The notes beneath the pieces were generated by a model. That model saw only the letters and a list, made by a program, of their open reading frames with translations, did no database searches and was not told the origin of the DNA. The position numbers and the translations under genes were made by a program. Positions 51,629 through 60,919 of a stretch of DNA of 64,000 nucleotides are shown piece after piece; positions within the stretch are counted from its first letter, which is position 1; the number at the start of each line of letters is the position of its first letter. Source of the DNA: Giesbergeria anulus (GTDB lineage: Bacteria; Pseudomonadota; Gammaproteobacteria; Burkholderiales; Burkholderiaceae_C); contig NZ_FOGD01000004.1 of NCBI RefSeq assembly GCF_900111115.1, forward strand, positions 142,732 through 206,731. The letters are read 5' to 3'.

Positions 51629-54600
51629 ATGTCGCCTTCTGCACCCACTGCTGCCGCCCCATTGGGCGGCAGCAGTGCCCTCCAGCGCTTTCTGGCCTTC
51701 TTTCCCGCCCATTTCAATACCTCAGCATTGGGGGTAGCAGTTTTTATATTGCTGGTGTTTAGCGTTCACCTTAGCAGCCATTACAGTTATCTGCTTTTTC
51801 ATGCAATAGCTGAGTTCTTTAGTATTTTTATCGCAGTAACATTATTTATTATCGCGATCAACTGTGCTGCATCTATCCGCAACCAATATATTTTATTTAT
51901 TGGATTATCTTATATATTTATTGGCTCTATTGATTTTCTGCATACCCTTTCCTACAAGGGAATGCCCATTTTTACCGATTACGATTACTATGCCCCACAG
52001 TTTTGGATTGCCGCCCGTTACATGGAATCCATCAGTATGCTGGTGGCGATTGGTTTTTTAGGCACCCGACGCCAACTGCATATTCCACTCACTTTAGGAA
52101 TATTTACAACAATTACCACCGCACTGGTGGCCTCTATCCTATATTTTAGGGTATTTCCGGTTTGTTTTGAGGCGGGCAAGGGCCTCACACCATTCAAGGT
52201 ATTCAGCGAGTACGTGATTTGCGCCTTGCTGTTAGGTAGCATCTATTTTCTCTACCAGCGTCGACACCTGTTTCACACCAAGATATATCACTGTTTGCAA
52301 TGGTCGCTAGTGCTGATGGTAGCCACAGAGCTTTGTTTTACGCTCTACGTCTCCGACACCATGAGCGATGCTTTCAACCAAATCGGTCATCTTTGCAAAA
52401 TTGCCGCCTTTGCCCTCATTTACCGGGCTGTAGTTGTTACCGGGCTGCGCGACCCAGTCAACCTGTTGTTTCGTGAAATCAAGCACAGCGAGGCTGGCCT
52501 GATCGAAGCGCAAACCATTGCCAGCTTAGGACGCTGGTCTTGGACACTGGGCGATGGCGTTTGGGAATGGAGTGGGGTGGTGTTTCGCAGCTTTGGTATT
52601 GCCGAGAGCGGCCAGCAAACCCTGCACGAGGTGCTAGAAACGTTGCATCCACAAGACCGGGCATCGTTTTTAGAAGGGCTTGAGCAATGCCGCCAACAGG
52701 GGCTGCCTTTGATGCGCAAAGTACGGGTGCTCAATGGCGAGCGCTGCCTTTTCATCCAAGTACGCGGTGAGGGAATTCGCGGCAACAACGGTCAGATTGA
52801 ACGCATTACGGGCACGGTGCAAGACATCACAGCACAAGAGCACCTGATGGAGGAGTTGCAGCAAGCCAAAACGGAGGCCGATCAGGCCAATGCAGCCAAA
52901 AGTGCTTTTTTAGCCAACATGAGTCACGAGATTCGTACACCCATGAATGCCATTCTGGGCCTAACCCACCTGATGCGCCGCGACGCCGTGCTGCCGCAGC
53001 AGTGTGATCGCTTAGACAAAGTCACCAATGCGGCCCAGCACCTGTTGAGCATCATCAACGATATTCTGGATTTTTCTAAGATTGAGGCGGGCAAACTCAC
53101 GCTAGAAGTGGCCGATTTTTCTCTAGAGGCCGTTTTTCACAACCTGCATGAGCTCATTTGCGACAAGGCCGAGGCCAAAGGCATTGAAGTCATCAGCCGT
53201 ATTGACCCCGCCCTACCCCAAGCCTTGCGTGGCGACCGAACGCGCCTGTCACAGGTGCTGCTCAACTTTGCCACCAATGCCGTCAAATTTACCGAATCGG
53301 GGGCCATCGCCTTGCGCGCCCGTTTGTTGCAGCAGCAAGGCGATACCGTCAAGATTCGCTTTGAAATCAGCGACACCGGCATTGGCCTGAGTGCAGAACA
53401 GCAGGCACGCCTGTTCCGGCCCTTTGAGCAAGCTGACCCATCCATCACACGCAAGTTTGGCGGCACCGGCTTGGGGCTGGCGATTAGCCAACGGCTGGCG
53501 GCGCTGATGGGCGGCCAAGTCGGGGTAGAAAGCACTTTGGGCATGGGCAGCACCTTCTGGCTAGAACTGTCTTTGCCCAAGGGTGACGCCTTGGCGCTGG
53601 GCGCGACGCCAACGCGCTCTCTAGACCGCGAGCTTGAAGTGTTGGTGGTCGATGATTTAGAAGAAGCGCGCGAAACTCTGGCCGACATGCTGCGCACACT
53701 GCGTTGCCACACCACGCTGGCCGATTCTGGCCCCCAAGCCCTAGAAATCATGGCCCAAGCCCAGCGCAACGGACGCCCGTTTGATTTGGTACTGCTGGAT
53801 TGGAGAATGCCCGGTATGGACGGCATCGCTCTGGCCCGCGAGATTCAGGCGCGCTATACCCAGCCGCGCCCCAGTGTCATTTTGGTCACGGCTTATGGGC
53901 GTGAGTGCCCAGACACTGCATTCAAAGAGGCCGGTATTGCCGCAGCGCTGCCCAAACCAGTCACGCCATCGAGTTTGCTCGACACCATTGTCGGCTTGGT
54001 GACGGGCAAAGAAGTGTTGCACAGCAACGCCGCCAGCCCAACCCCACCAGCACCGAGCTTACAAGGCCACTACGTGTTGCTGGCAGAAGACAATCTGGTC
54101 AACCAAGAAGTGGCGCTGGAGTTGTTGCACAGCGTTGGTCTGCGCGTAGATGTGGCCGATGATGGCCAAATAGCCGTTGACTTGGCCCGCGACCATGCCT
54201 ACGACCTGATTCTGATGGACATTCAGATGCCACGCATGGACGGCTTGGCCGCCACCGCTGCCATCCGCAAAATGCCGGGGCGGGCCACGGTGCCCATTTT
54301 GGCGATGACGGCCAATGCCTTTGCTGAAGACCGCGAAGCTTGCATTACCGCAGGCATGAACGACCACCTGAGCAAACCGGTAAACCCCGACACACTGTTT
54401 GCCACCTTGCAGCACTGGCTGACCACCGCAGCGGTGCAACCTGCTGCCGTAGCCTTGCCCGCCACCCCTATGCCAGAGCAGGGCCTAGAAGAACGCTTGG
54501 CCGCCATTCGCCAACTCGATACGGCGGCGGGCCTGAAAGTCGTGTGCGGCAAACTGCCCACCTACCGGCGCATTTTGGCCCTGTTTGCCGACAGCCATGC

Positions 54601-55111
54601 CGATGATGCTGCCCGCTTACAGACGCTGGTAGAACAAGGTGATTTAGCCCAAGCGGCACGCTTGGCCCATGCCCTCAAGGGGGCAGCAGCCAATATCGGT
54701 GCCCAAGGCATTCGGGCGCAGGCCTTAGCGCTAGAGCTGGCTGCCGAACGCGCTGATGTCACTCAAATACGCCCGGCGCTGGCCGCCCTGCTGCAAGAGT
54801 TGCCCGCGCTGGTGCGCGATGTGCGCGCCGCCGTAGCCCCCACAGCGCTGGCGGCCCCCATCCCGGCAGCAGCTCCGGTAGTTATGGTGCCATCTGCCCT
54901 GCCTGCACTCTTGGCCGCCGAGGTGCAGTCCCTGCACAATCTACTTACCCATGACGATCTACAGGCACGCCGCCTGTTTCATCAATTACAAGCTGCGCTG
55001 GCTGGCCATTGGCCGTCCACGGTGCTAGAGCCTTTGGCTGCGGCCATCGAACGCTTTGATTACGCCCAAGCCCTTGATCTGCTACGCCCCTACCATGCCC
55101 CAAGCCCATGA
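51629..55111 (+). CDS. Hybrid sensor kinase: MASE3-PAS-HisKA-HATPase-REC-REC-Hpt
   Basis: A 1160-residue inner-membrane histidine kinase. Residues 30-270 form a multi-helix MASE3-type sensor (SSHYSYLLFHAIAEFFSIF is typical). A PAS region (about 295-400) follows, then HisKA with MSHEIRTPMN (His433), HATPase_c (LNFATNAVKFTE, DTGIGLS, GGTGLGLAI), REC1 with Asp724 (LVLLDWRMPGMDG), REC2 with Asp864 (LILMDIQMPRMDG) and an Hpt domain with His1014 (LAHALKGAAANIG). All phosphoacceptors are present, so an intramolecular relay is possible. It overlaps the next gene (REC-HD-GYP) by 17 bases, so its partner response regulator is probably that protein. It follows the adhesin gene by nine bases. Confidence 0.93.
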   Translation: MSPSAPTAAAPLGGSSALQRFLAFFPAHFNTSALGVAVFILLVFSVHLSSHYSYLLFHAIAEFFSIFIAVTLFIIAINCAASIRNQYILFIGLSYIFIGSIDFLHTLSYKGMPIFTDYDYYAPQFWIAARYMESISMLVAIGFLGTRRQLHIPLTLGIFTTITTALVASILYFRVFPVCFEAGKGLTPFKVFSEYVICALLLGSIYFLYQRRHLFHTKIYHCLQWSLVLMVATELCFTLYVSDTMSDAFNQIGHLCKIAAFALIYRAVVVTGLRDPVNLLFREIKHSEAGLIEAQTIASLGRWSWTLGDGVWEWSGVVFRSFGIAESGQQTLHEVLETLHPQDRASFLEGLEQCRQQGLPLMRKVRVLNGERCLFIQVRGEGIRGNNGQIERITGTVQDITAQEHLMEELQQAKTEADQANAAKSAFLANMSHEIRTPMNAILGLTHLMRRDAVLPQQCDRLDKVTNAAQHLLSIINDILDFSKIEAGKLTLEVADFSLEAVFHNLHELICDKAEAKGIEVISRIDPALPQALRGDRTRLSQVLLNFATNAVKFTESGAIALRARLLQQQGDTVKIRFEISDTGIGLSAEQQARLFRPFEQADPSITRKFGGTGLGLAISQRLAALMGGQVGVESTLGMGSTFWLELSLPKGDALALGATPTRSLDRELEVLVVDDLEEARETLADMLRTLRCHTTLADSGPQALEIMAQAQRNGRPFDLVLLDWRMPGMDGIALAREIQARYTQPRPSVILVTAYGRECPDTAFKEAGIAAALPKPVTPSSLLDTIVGLVTGKEVLHSNAASPTPPAPSLQGHYVLLAEDNLVNQEVALELLHSVGLRVDVADDGQIAVDLARDHAYDLILMDIQMPRMDGLAATAAIRKMPGRATVPILAMTANAFAEDREACITAGMNDHLSKPVNPDTLFATLQHWLTTAAVQPAAVALPATPMPEQGLEERLAAIRQLDTAAGLKVVCGKLPTYRRILALFADSHADDAARLQTLVEQGDLAQAARLAHALKGAAANIGAQGIRAQALALELAAERADVTQIRPALAALLQELPALVRDVRAAVAPTALAAPIPAAAPVVMVPSALPALLAAEVQSLHNLLTHDDLQARRLFHQLQAALAGHWPSTVLEPLAAAIERFDYAQALDLLRPYHAPSP

Positions 55112-56216
55112 AACCGTTTTGCTGGTCGATGACCAGCCCGAAAACCTGAGTATCTTGGCCGATCTGCTAGAGCCCCATTACCGGGTCAAGGTGGCCGATT
55201 GTGGCGAGCGCGCCTTGCGTGCTGCCGTCTCTGAGCCACGGCCTGATCTGATTTTGCTGGACGTGATGATGCCCGACCTCGATGGCTATGCCGTGCTCTC
55301 GCGCCTGCATGCCAACGCCAGCACCAAAAACATTCCGGTGATTTTTGTCACGGCCCGCGACAGCGCCGAAGACGAGGAGCGCGGCCTAGAGTTGGGCGCG
55401 GTCGATTACATCGTCAAGCCCATTCGCCCCTTGGTGGTGTTGGCGCGGGTGCGTACCCATTTGGAAAACCGCCGCGCCCAGCATGTGCTGGCCGACCAAA
55501 ACAAGTTTTTAGAAGCCGAGATCGCCCGCCGGATGCACGACAACGAAATCGTGCAAAACGCCAGCCTGTCTGCTTTGGCCATGCTGGCAGAAATGCGCGA
55601 CACCGATACCGGCAACCACATTTACCGCACCCAAGGCTATGTCGAGGTGCTGGCCCGCGCCCTGACCCAGCGCCCCGAATACGCTGCACAATTACCCCCT
55701 GAGCAGTTGGTTCGGGTGGTTAAGGCAGCACCGCTGCACGATATTGGCAAGGTGGGCATTCCAGACCGTATTTTGCTCAAACCCGGCACCTTGACCGAAG
55801 AAGAGTTTGCCATCATGCGTACCCATTCGGCCATTGGCAGCGAGGCCATCACCCAAGCCATGACCAAGGTGCAGGCTGCCGACCATTCCAGCTACCGCAG
55901 TGACTCGCGGCCCTTGGCATTTTTGGATGTGGCGCGGCAAATTGCCCAATCGCACCACGAGCGTTGGGATGGCACCGGCTACCCAGAACGCAAGCACAGC
56001 ACGGACATTCCACTGCCCGCGCGCATCATGGCGCTGGCCGATGTGTTTGATGCACTGACCACGCGCCGTGTTTATAAACCGGCCATGTCGATTGAAAAGG
56101 CCACCGACATCATTTGCCAAGGCCGGGGCACGCATTTCGACCCCACCATCGTCGATGTGTTTTTGCAGGAGCACGCACAATTCATCCGCATCGCCCACGA
56201 GTATGAAGACGCCTGA
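55095..56216 (+). CDS. REC-HD-GYP response regulator
   Basis: A 374-residue response regulator with an N-terminal receiver (VLLVDDQPENLSIL; phosphoacceptor Asp56 in LILLDVMMPDLDG; the signalling Lys in YIVKPIRP) and an HD-GYP output: APLHDIGKVGIPD, HHERWDGTGYPE, and ALADVFDALTTRR. The HD-GYP metal ligands and the GYP motif are present, so c-di-GMP hydrolysis is expected when phosphorylated or dephosphorylated. The start at 55095 overlaps the hybrid kinase stop by 17 bases, indicating translational coupling. It ends 16 bases before the convergent HDOD gene. Confidence 0.93.
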   Translation: MPQAHETVLLVDDQPENLSILADLLEPHYRVKVADCGERALRAAVSEPRPDLILLDVMMPDLDGYAVLSRLHANASTKNIPVIFVTARDSAEDEERGLELGAVDYIVKPIRPLVVLARVRTHLENRRAQHVLADQNKFLEAEIARRMHDNEIVQNASLSALAMLAEMRDTDTGNHIYRTQGYVEVLARALTQRPEYAAQLPPEQLVRVVKAAPLHDIGKVGIPDRILLKPGTLTEEEFAIMRTHSAIGSEAITQAMTKVQAADHSSYRSDSRPLAFLDVARQIAQSHHERWDGTGYPERKHSTDIPLPARIMALADVFDALTTRRVYKPAMSIEKATDIICQGRGTHFDPTIVDVFLQEHAQFIRIAHEYEDA

Positions 56217-56232
56217 ACGCAGCCTGCACTGC

Positions 56233-57438
56233 TCAATGGCGCGTGCGCGGCACTTCCAGTTCTGACAACATACGCAACAAGGCGCGGTTGACCTCTTCGG
56301 TAGGAAACTCGTTTTCTTCGCACAGTTGGCGAATGGCCGCAGCGTTGTCTGACTCCAGCAGCGCGGCCAATTGCAAACTGGGAGCATAAGGGCCAGTGCG
56401 CTGCACAATGGCATCGTAAATGCGCTCGGACAGCGGAATGCGGTTCAAAATATTACTGATCGGCTCGCGCAGCAACAAGTCCAATTGCGAGAACAACCCA
56501 CACAGATACACCTCGCGGCGCAGTTCATTTTCTACGCCAGCATCCAGTAGGCGGGATGTCAGTTGCGCCCGCATCACCATCGACTGGTACACCGGCTGCA
56601 AGTCTTGTTCGGTGCTGGCATGGGGCAATTGGCTACCCAACCAGCGCTGAATCGAGCCATAACCCATCATCATCAACCCCCGGCGCAGCGAGTCAATGCC
56701 AGTACGCAGGCCCAGCGCTGCTGAGTTGGTGTAGTTCATGAAGCGGTAGGCCAAAATGGGGTCTTCGCTCAAGATGTCTTCAAAGGTCTCTAGCGATTGC
56801 TCGGCATCAATGGCACGCATCAGCTTGGCCAGCGTGGCGTGGGCAGGTTTAGCGTGGGTATTGCGCAGGCTGTAGAGCACATCTTCAGCGGGCCAACCGG
56901 CCATCGCTTGCGCGTTGCGCTGGTCTAGGCAGTGCTGCATCACCATACGGCTGGCAATACCCTCATACATTTGCCCAGCTAGCACGGGGCTATTGCCTGG
57001 CCCGGCGCGTAGCGCCGCCAATGCCACCTCAGGCGACACACTGAGCAAGCTGCTGGTAAAGCATTGCGCCACCTCTGCGGGTGGCAAGACACTCAGGTCG
57101 CCACGCCAGACCAAGCGCTGGCCGCGCGCGTGGGCGCTGCGCACCTGTTCCAAAATGTCCGGATTGAGCAGCCAGCGCCCCTGCACTTCTATCCAAGGGG
57201 CACCAGGGTTAGCATGGCGCAAAAATTCTTGCAACAAGCTGGGCTGTTGGGGCGAGAGCAACAGCGGCGGTGAGTTCTCTGACCAAATCTCGCGCAGCGT
57301 ACGCAGCAAATGCGGCAGGTTCAGCGTAACTTCTTCATCAATGGCGTGTACATAAAGTTGCACGCCCATCAGCCGCCGGGTGCGGCCCCACAAAGGGCGG
57401 TATCCCAGCGTCAGGCTGCCCAGAACCGATTGCACCAT
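56233..57438 (-). CDS. HDOD-domain signalling protein
   Basis: A 401-residue cytoplasmic protein. The N-terminal part (about 1-190) resembles a degenerate EAL module of the YuxH type without catalytic residues. The C-terminal part (about 195-390) is an HDOD domain: LYSLRNTHAKPAHATLAKLM, DILSEDPILAYRFMNYTNSAALG and LRREVYLCGLFSQLDLLLREP. HDOD proteins lack the HD metal site and act as scaffolds in signalling and motility. It is the last gene of the flgL-side block, 15 bases after flgL, and convergent with REC-HD-GYP. A regulatory role in flagellar or c-di-GMP circuits is inferred from position. Confidence 0.8.
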   Translation of the reverse strand: MVQSVLGSLTLGYRPLWGRTRRLMGVQLYVHAIDEEVTLNLPHLLRTLREIWSENSPPLLLSPQQPSLLQEFLRHANPGAPWIEVQGRWLLNPDILEQVRSAHARGQRLVWRGDLSVLPPAEVAQCFTSSLLSVSPEVALAALRAGPGNSPVLAGQMYEGIASRMVMQHCLDQRNAQAMAGWPAEDVLYSLRNTHAKPAHATLAKLMRAIDAEQSLETFEDILSEDPILAYRFMNYTNSAALGLRTGIDSLRRGLMMMGYGSIQRWLGSQLPHASTEQDLQPVYQSMVMRAQLTSRLLDAGVENELRREVYLCGLFSQLDLLLREPISNILNRIPLSERIYDAIVQRTGPYAPSLQLAALLESDNAAAIRQLCEENEFPTEEVNRALLRMLSELEVPRTRH

Positions 57439-57453
57439 GAGCGATTCAAACCT

Positions 57454-58851
57454 TTAGGCCATGTAATTGAACAGTGACATTTTTTGAACCATCGAGTACG
57501 ACTTGAGCGCCGCTTCGTAGCCCGTTTGCTGATTCTGAAACTTGGAGATGCCATCGACCATGTCCAAGTCTTCTGCGCGTGAGCGATCTGCTTCGAGTTG
57601 GATGGAGCGCTTTTCTTGGTCTCCAGTAATGCGGTCAGCACGGTTGAGCAGTTCACCAGCATACCCACGCACAGTATGGATACGATCGAGCGCCTTGTCC
57701 AGATTGCCCAAAGCCTGCCCAGTGGCCTGAATAGCCGAATTGTTATCACCGCCCGCCATCAACTCTTTTACCACCGTATCAATCACGCTGAAGATACCGC
57801 TGCTCGGTTGTACGGTAAAGGTATCGCCATCGGCAGGGGCTAGGGTGATGGTGCCATCGACTGCCTTAGTGGGGGAAGCCGAAATCGTGAACTTAACGCC
57901 GGGGATAAATTTACCCACAGCGGCATCTTCGTTACCCACGCCAGCAGCAGCCTCGGCAGCCTTTTGTGAAATTTCGATGTTTAACGGTTGATCCACCGGA
58001 AAATCAGCCAAAGTGACTGGGTCAGATGCCTCGCCAGTGGTGGTGTTGGTCAGCGTGTACGTCGCAGTGAGGGTACCGGCAGTGGCACCGGGGCCAACAG
58101 CGCTGAACTGTATGGAATAACCGTCACCCGTCACAGCCCCTTGGTTAACCATTTCTATGGTGCTGGTGCCAATTTTGCGGTTGGGAGTGGTGGCGGGGGT
58201 GGTGGCGGCAGCGGCACCGGGCTTCCATTCGGTAGCGGTGCTGGCTTGGAAAGCCGCATGGTAGACACCATCACGCTGGGGCTTGAAGGTAAAGGCGGCA
58301 TCGCCATCCAAGGTAACGGGGATGTTGGCACCACTGGCCGCCATCTGGCCTGCCAAGCCATCAAATTGATAATCCAAGCTCGACGATTGTGGCCCCAGCA
58401 GTGGCGACAATCCACTGCCCAGCGCCGAAAACAGCGGCTGTCCATTGGTGTCTTTGCGGCTAGAGACTTCAAACAGCTGGTCGCGCAGGCTCTTGATTTG
58501 GTTGGCCAAGGTTATCCGGTCTTTGGGGTTGTGGATGGCGTTGCCCGCATTGACCATCAGCTCACGGATTTCTTGACTCAGCGTAACGGCTTCGCCCAAC
58601 GAAGACTCGGCTTGGGCAATCGAGTTGCGCTGCAAATCCAGCGCGCGCTGCTCCGTTTGGATGCGGCTGATGCGGGTCAGGGCGCGCTCAGCTTGCGCGG
58701 CAGACACCGGATCGTCACTGGGTTTCACCACCCGTTTGCCCGAAGTCAGGTTCTCTTGCAGATTATTCAGGTCGGTTTGGCGCTGATTGATGTTGCGCAG
58801 GGCACTGTCATACTGGTTGGCTGTGCCGAGGCGGGAAATGGATGTGCTCAT
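57454..58851 (-). CDS. flgL: Flagellar hook-filament junction protein FlgL (HAP3)
   Basis: A 465-residue, flagellin-like junction protein that joins the hook-associated ring to the filament. The N-terminal coil has SRLGTANQYDSALRNINQRQ and SGKRVVKPSDDPVSAAQAERAL, and the C-terminal coil ends with ENQQTGYEAALKSYSMVQKM-like sequence (FQNQQTGYEAALKSYSMVQK). The middle portion is larger than in enteric FlgL (317 aa), with about 150 extra residues of low-complexity Thr/Ala/Gly sequence, as often seen in betaproteobacteria. It is 24 bases after flgK. Confidence 0.94.
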   Translation of the reverse strand: MSTSISRLGTANQYDSALRNINQRQTDLNNLQENLTSGKRVVKPSDDPVSAAQAERALTRISRIQTEQRALDLQRNSIAQAESSLGEAVTLSQEIRELMVNAGNAIHNPKDRITLANQIKSLRDQLFEVSSRKDTNGQPLFSALGSGLSPLLGPQSSSLDYQFDGLAGQMAASGANIPVTLDGDAAFTFKPQRDGVYHAAFQASTATEWKPGAAAATTPATTPNRKIGTSTIEMVNQGAVTGDGYSIQFSAVGPGATAGTLTATYTLTNTTTGEASDPVTLADFPVDQPLNIEISQKAAEAAAGVGNEDAAVGKFIPGVKFTISASPTKAVDGTITLAPADGDTFTVQPSSGIFSVIDTVVKELMAGGDNNSAIQATGQALGNLDKALDRIHTVRGYAGELLNRADRITGDQEKRSIQLEADRSRAEDLDMVDGISKFQNQQTGYEAALKSYSMVQKMSLFNYMA

Positions 58852-58875
58852 GGCGGACTCCGTTCGGTGCGGTGT

Positions 58876-60900
58876 TTAACGGCCCACGGCCTGGATCAGG
58901 TTGTCAAAGATGTTCTGCGCTATCTGGATCATCTTGGCCGAGGCTTGGTAAGACTGCTGGAACTGGATCAACCGTGCAGCCTCTTCGTCCAAATTCACGC
59001 CCGACACCGCAGCGCGCTCGTTTTCCAGATTGGAGGCAATGGTGGAAGACAACTTGGCAGCAAAGGTAGCGCTTTGGGTGCGCGTGCCAATTTGCGCCAT
59101 CGCTCCAGAAAAACCGTCGGTCAGCGTGCCACCGTCAAAAATTTTGGCGTCACGCAGATTCAAGAGCGCGCTGGCATTGCCTGCGTCGCGTTGGTAGATG
59201 TCGCCAAACTTGGGATCAGCCGCATTGCCCACCACCACGGTGTCACCCGTTTTGGGCACGCCGTTGAGGGTGATCTCCCAGCCATTCATCTTGACAGGCT
59301 GGCCTGGCGTGTAGGTGGCTGGGTCGCCCAACGCTTCGGCTGGCACCACGCCCCGGTTAAAGGCTTGATAAGTGATGGGAGAACCGGCGCTAAAGCGCAA
59401 CTCGATACCACCGGGCACAGGCGGCGTGCTGGTGCTGTCAGAGTTGGGCGGCAGCACCAAGGCAGGGTTGCCCGTAGCTTTGAGGCTGACCAGTTGCAAG
59501 GAGCCATCGTTACCTGCCCCCATAGCGGCATTGATGGGGTTGGCCGCTGCCAAACTGCGTGGCGAGAACTGTGCCGCCTGCATTTGGCTGGCTGCATTTT
59601 GCAGCGGGTTAATCAGAAATTGATCGCCATCGGCAGCACCACCGGCATCACTGAACAAGGTGGTATCAGGGGCAGCCGCACCGTTAGTCAGGCGCAGCCC
59701 TTGGCCCAGCATCAGGGTATCGAGTTCGGTCATGTCAGCAAAGGAAAACACCTTGCCATCGGACTGCCGGGTGACGGTGCCGCTGCTGCCCGTGCTGAAG
59801 TTGAGCACATAGCTGGACGCTTGCAATTTGCTGGCATCGGCCACTTCCATACCCATCACTGCGCTGGAAGTGTTTCTGTTGCCCGGCACGGCCTGACCCA
59901 AATTAATGGAGGTAAACAAGTTCTCACCCAACTTGCCATCCAAATTCAGGCCTTGGCGGTTTTGCAGGTTGAGGGTTTCGCTGATGCCTACGGCCAAACG
60001 GCCCAGCAGGTTGCGCCCTTCGGCCAGATCAGTGTTCTGAAAGCGCATCAGCGCAGACACCTCACCACCACCGAGCACCGCCTCATTGAGTTCAATCTTG
60101 TCTGTGCTACCTGCTGGAGTGAACAGCAGTTTTTTCTGCGCACCATTGGTATTAAAGTTTTGTGGGTCGCCCACCGACAGCGTGGCTGCCCGGTTGCCCA
60201 TCACCAGCGGCTGGCTGTTAGCCACAAACAATGTCACAGAGCCATCATCGGCCTCCACCTGCGAGGTCTGCACATACTGGTTGATGTCGCGGATGAGCTG
60301 GTCACGTTGGTCGAGCAGATCATTGGGCTGCTGTCCATTGCCTCTGGCCAAGGCAATCTGCTGGTTCACGTTGGCGACTTTGGTGGCCAAGTTGTTCACC
60401 ACGTTGATACCGCCCTGCATCTGGTTTTCTACCGTAGCGGCGATTTCATCGGTGCGGCTGGAGGCATCGCGCAGGCGCTTGGCGGTCTCATCCATGCGCG
60501 TCAGTACCACGCCACGGGCGGTCAGGTCGGTGGGGGCATTGACCACATCTGAGAAGGCATTCATCATGTCATTGATGGCAGCGCCCAAGCCTGTAGCCCC
60601 TCCGGTAAATACGTCTTGCAGTTGCTTAAGGCGATCCATGCGCACGCCGTCGCCTGCCTGCACCGACGCGGCAGCACTGGCTTGGCGCGTCAGCAACTCG
60701 CTGTGGTTGCGCAAAATGCCCTGCACATCCACCCCGTTGCCGATATAACCATCGGTGGTGTACTGGCCGGGCACGGTGCCCAACGCCACCGTTTGGCGGG
60801 AATAGCCAGCGGTGTTGACGTTGGCAATGTTGTGGCCAGCGGTTTGGATGGCAGTCTGGTTGATTTGCAGGGCGCGAGCGCCGACGTTCAAGAGGCTCAT
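58876..60900 (-). CDS. flgK: Flagellar hook-associated protein FlgK (HAP1)
   Basis: A 674-residue hook-filament junction protein. The N-terminus has the FlgK signature LLNVGARALQINQTAIQTAGHN with ANVNTAGYSRQTV, and the C-terminus ends in GVNLDEEAARLIQFQQSYQ followed by SAKMIQIAQNIFDNL. Compared with E. coli FlgK (547 aa) the variable central region is longer. A GAGGAG sequence lies eight bases before the ATG. It lies 19 bases after flgJ on the same strand. Confidence 0.95.
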   Translation of the reverse strand: MSLLNVGARALQINQTAIQTAGHNIANVNTAGYSRQTVALGTVPGQYTTDGYIGNGVDVQGILRNHSELLTRQASAAASVQAGDGVRMDRLKQLQDVFTGGATGLGAAINDMMNAFSDVVNAPTDLTARGVVLTRMDETAKRLRDASSRTDEIAATVENQMQGGINVVNNLATKVANVNQQIALARGNGQQPNDLLDQRDQLIRDINQYVQTSQVEADDGSVTLFVANSQPLVMGNRAATLSVGDPQNFNTNGAQKKLLFTPAGSTDKIELNEAVLGGGEVSALMRFQNTDLAEGRNLLGRLAVGISETLNLQNRQGLNLDGKLGENLFTSINLGQAVPGNRNTSSAVMGMEVADASKLQASSYVLNFSTGSSGTVTRQSDGKVFSFADMTELDTLMLGQGLRLTNGAAAPDTTLFSDAGGAADGDQFLINPLQNAASQMQAAQFSPRSLAAANPINAAMGAGNDGSLQLVSLKATGNPALVLPPNSDSTSTPPVPGGIELRFSAGSPITYQAFNRGVVPAEALGDPATYTPGQPVKMNGWEITLNGVPKTGDTVVVGNAADPKFGDIYQRDAGNASALLNLRDAKIFDGGTLTDGFSGAMAQIGTRTQSATFAAKLSSTIASNLENERAAVSGVNLDEEAARLIQFQQSYQASAKMIQIAQNIFDNLIQAVGR

Positions 60901-60919
60901 GGTTTAACTCCTCAATACT

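Noticed and set aside
57988..60552. Long plus-strand frame of 854 codons opposite flgL and flgK
   Set aside because: It runs antisense to two unmistakable flagellar genes; its composition is the mirror of their codon bias, and it has no recognisable domain.
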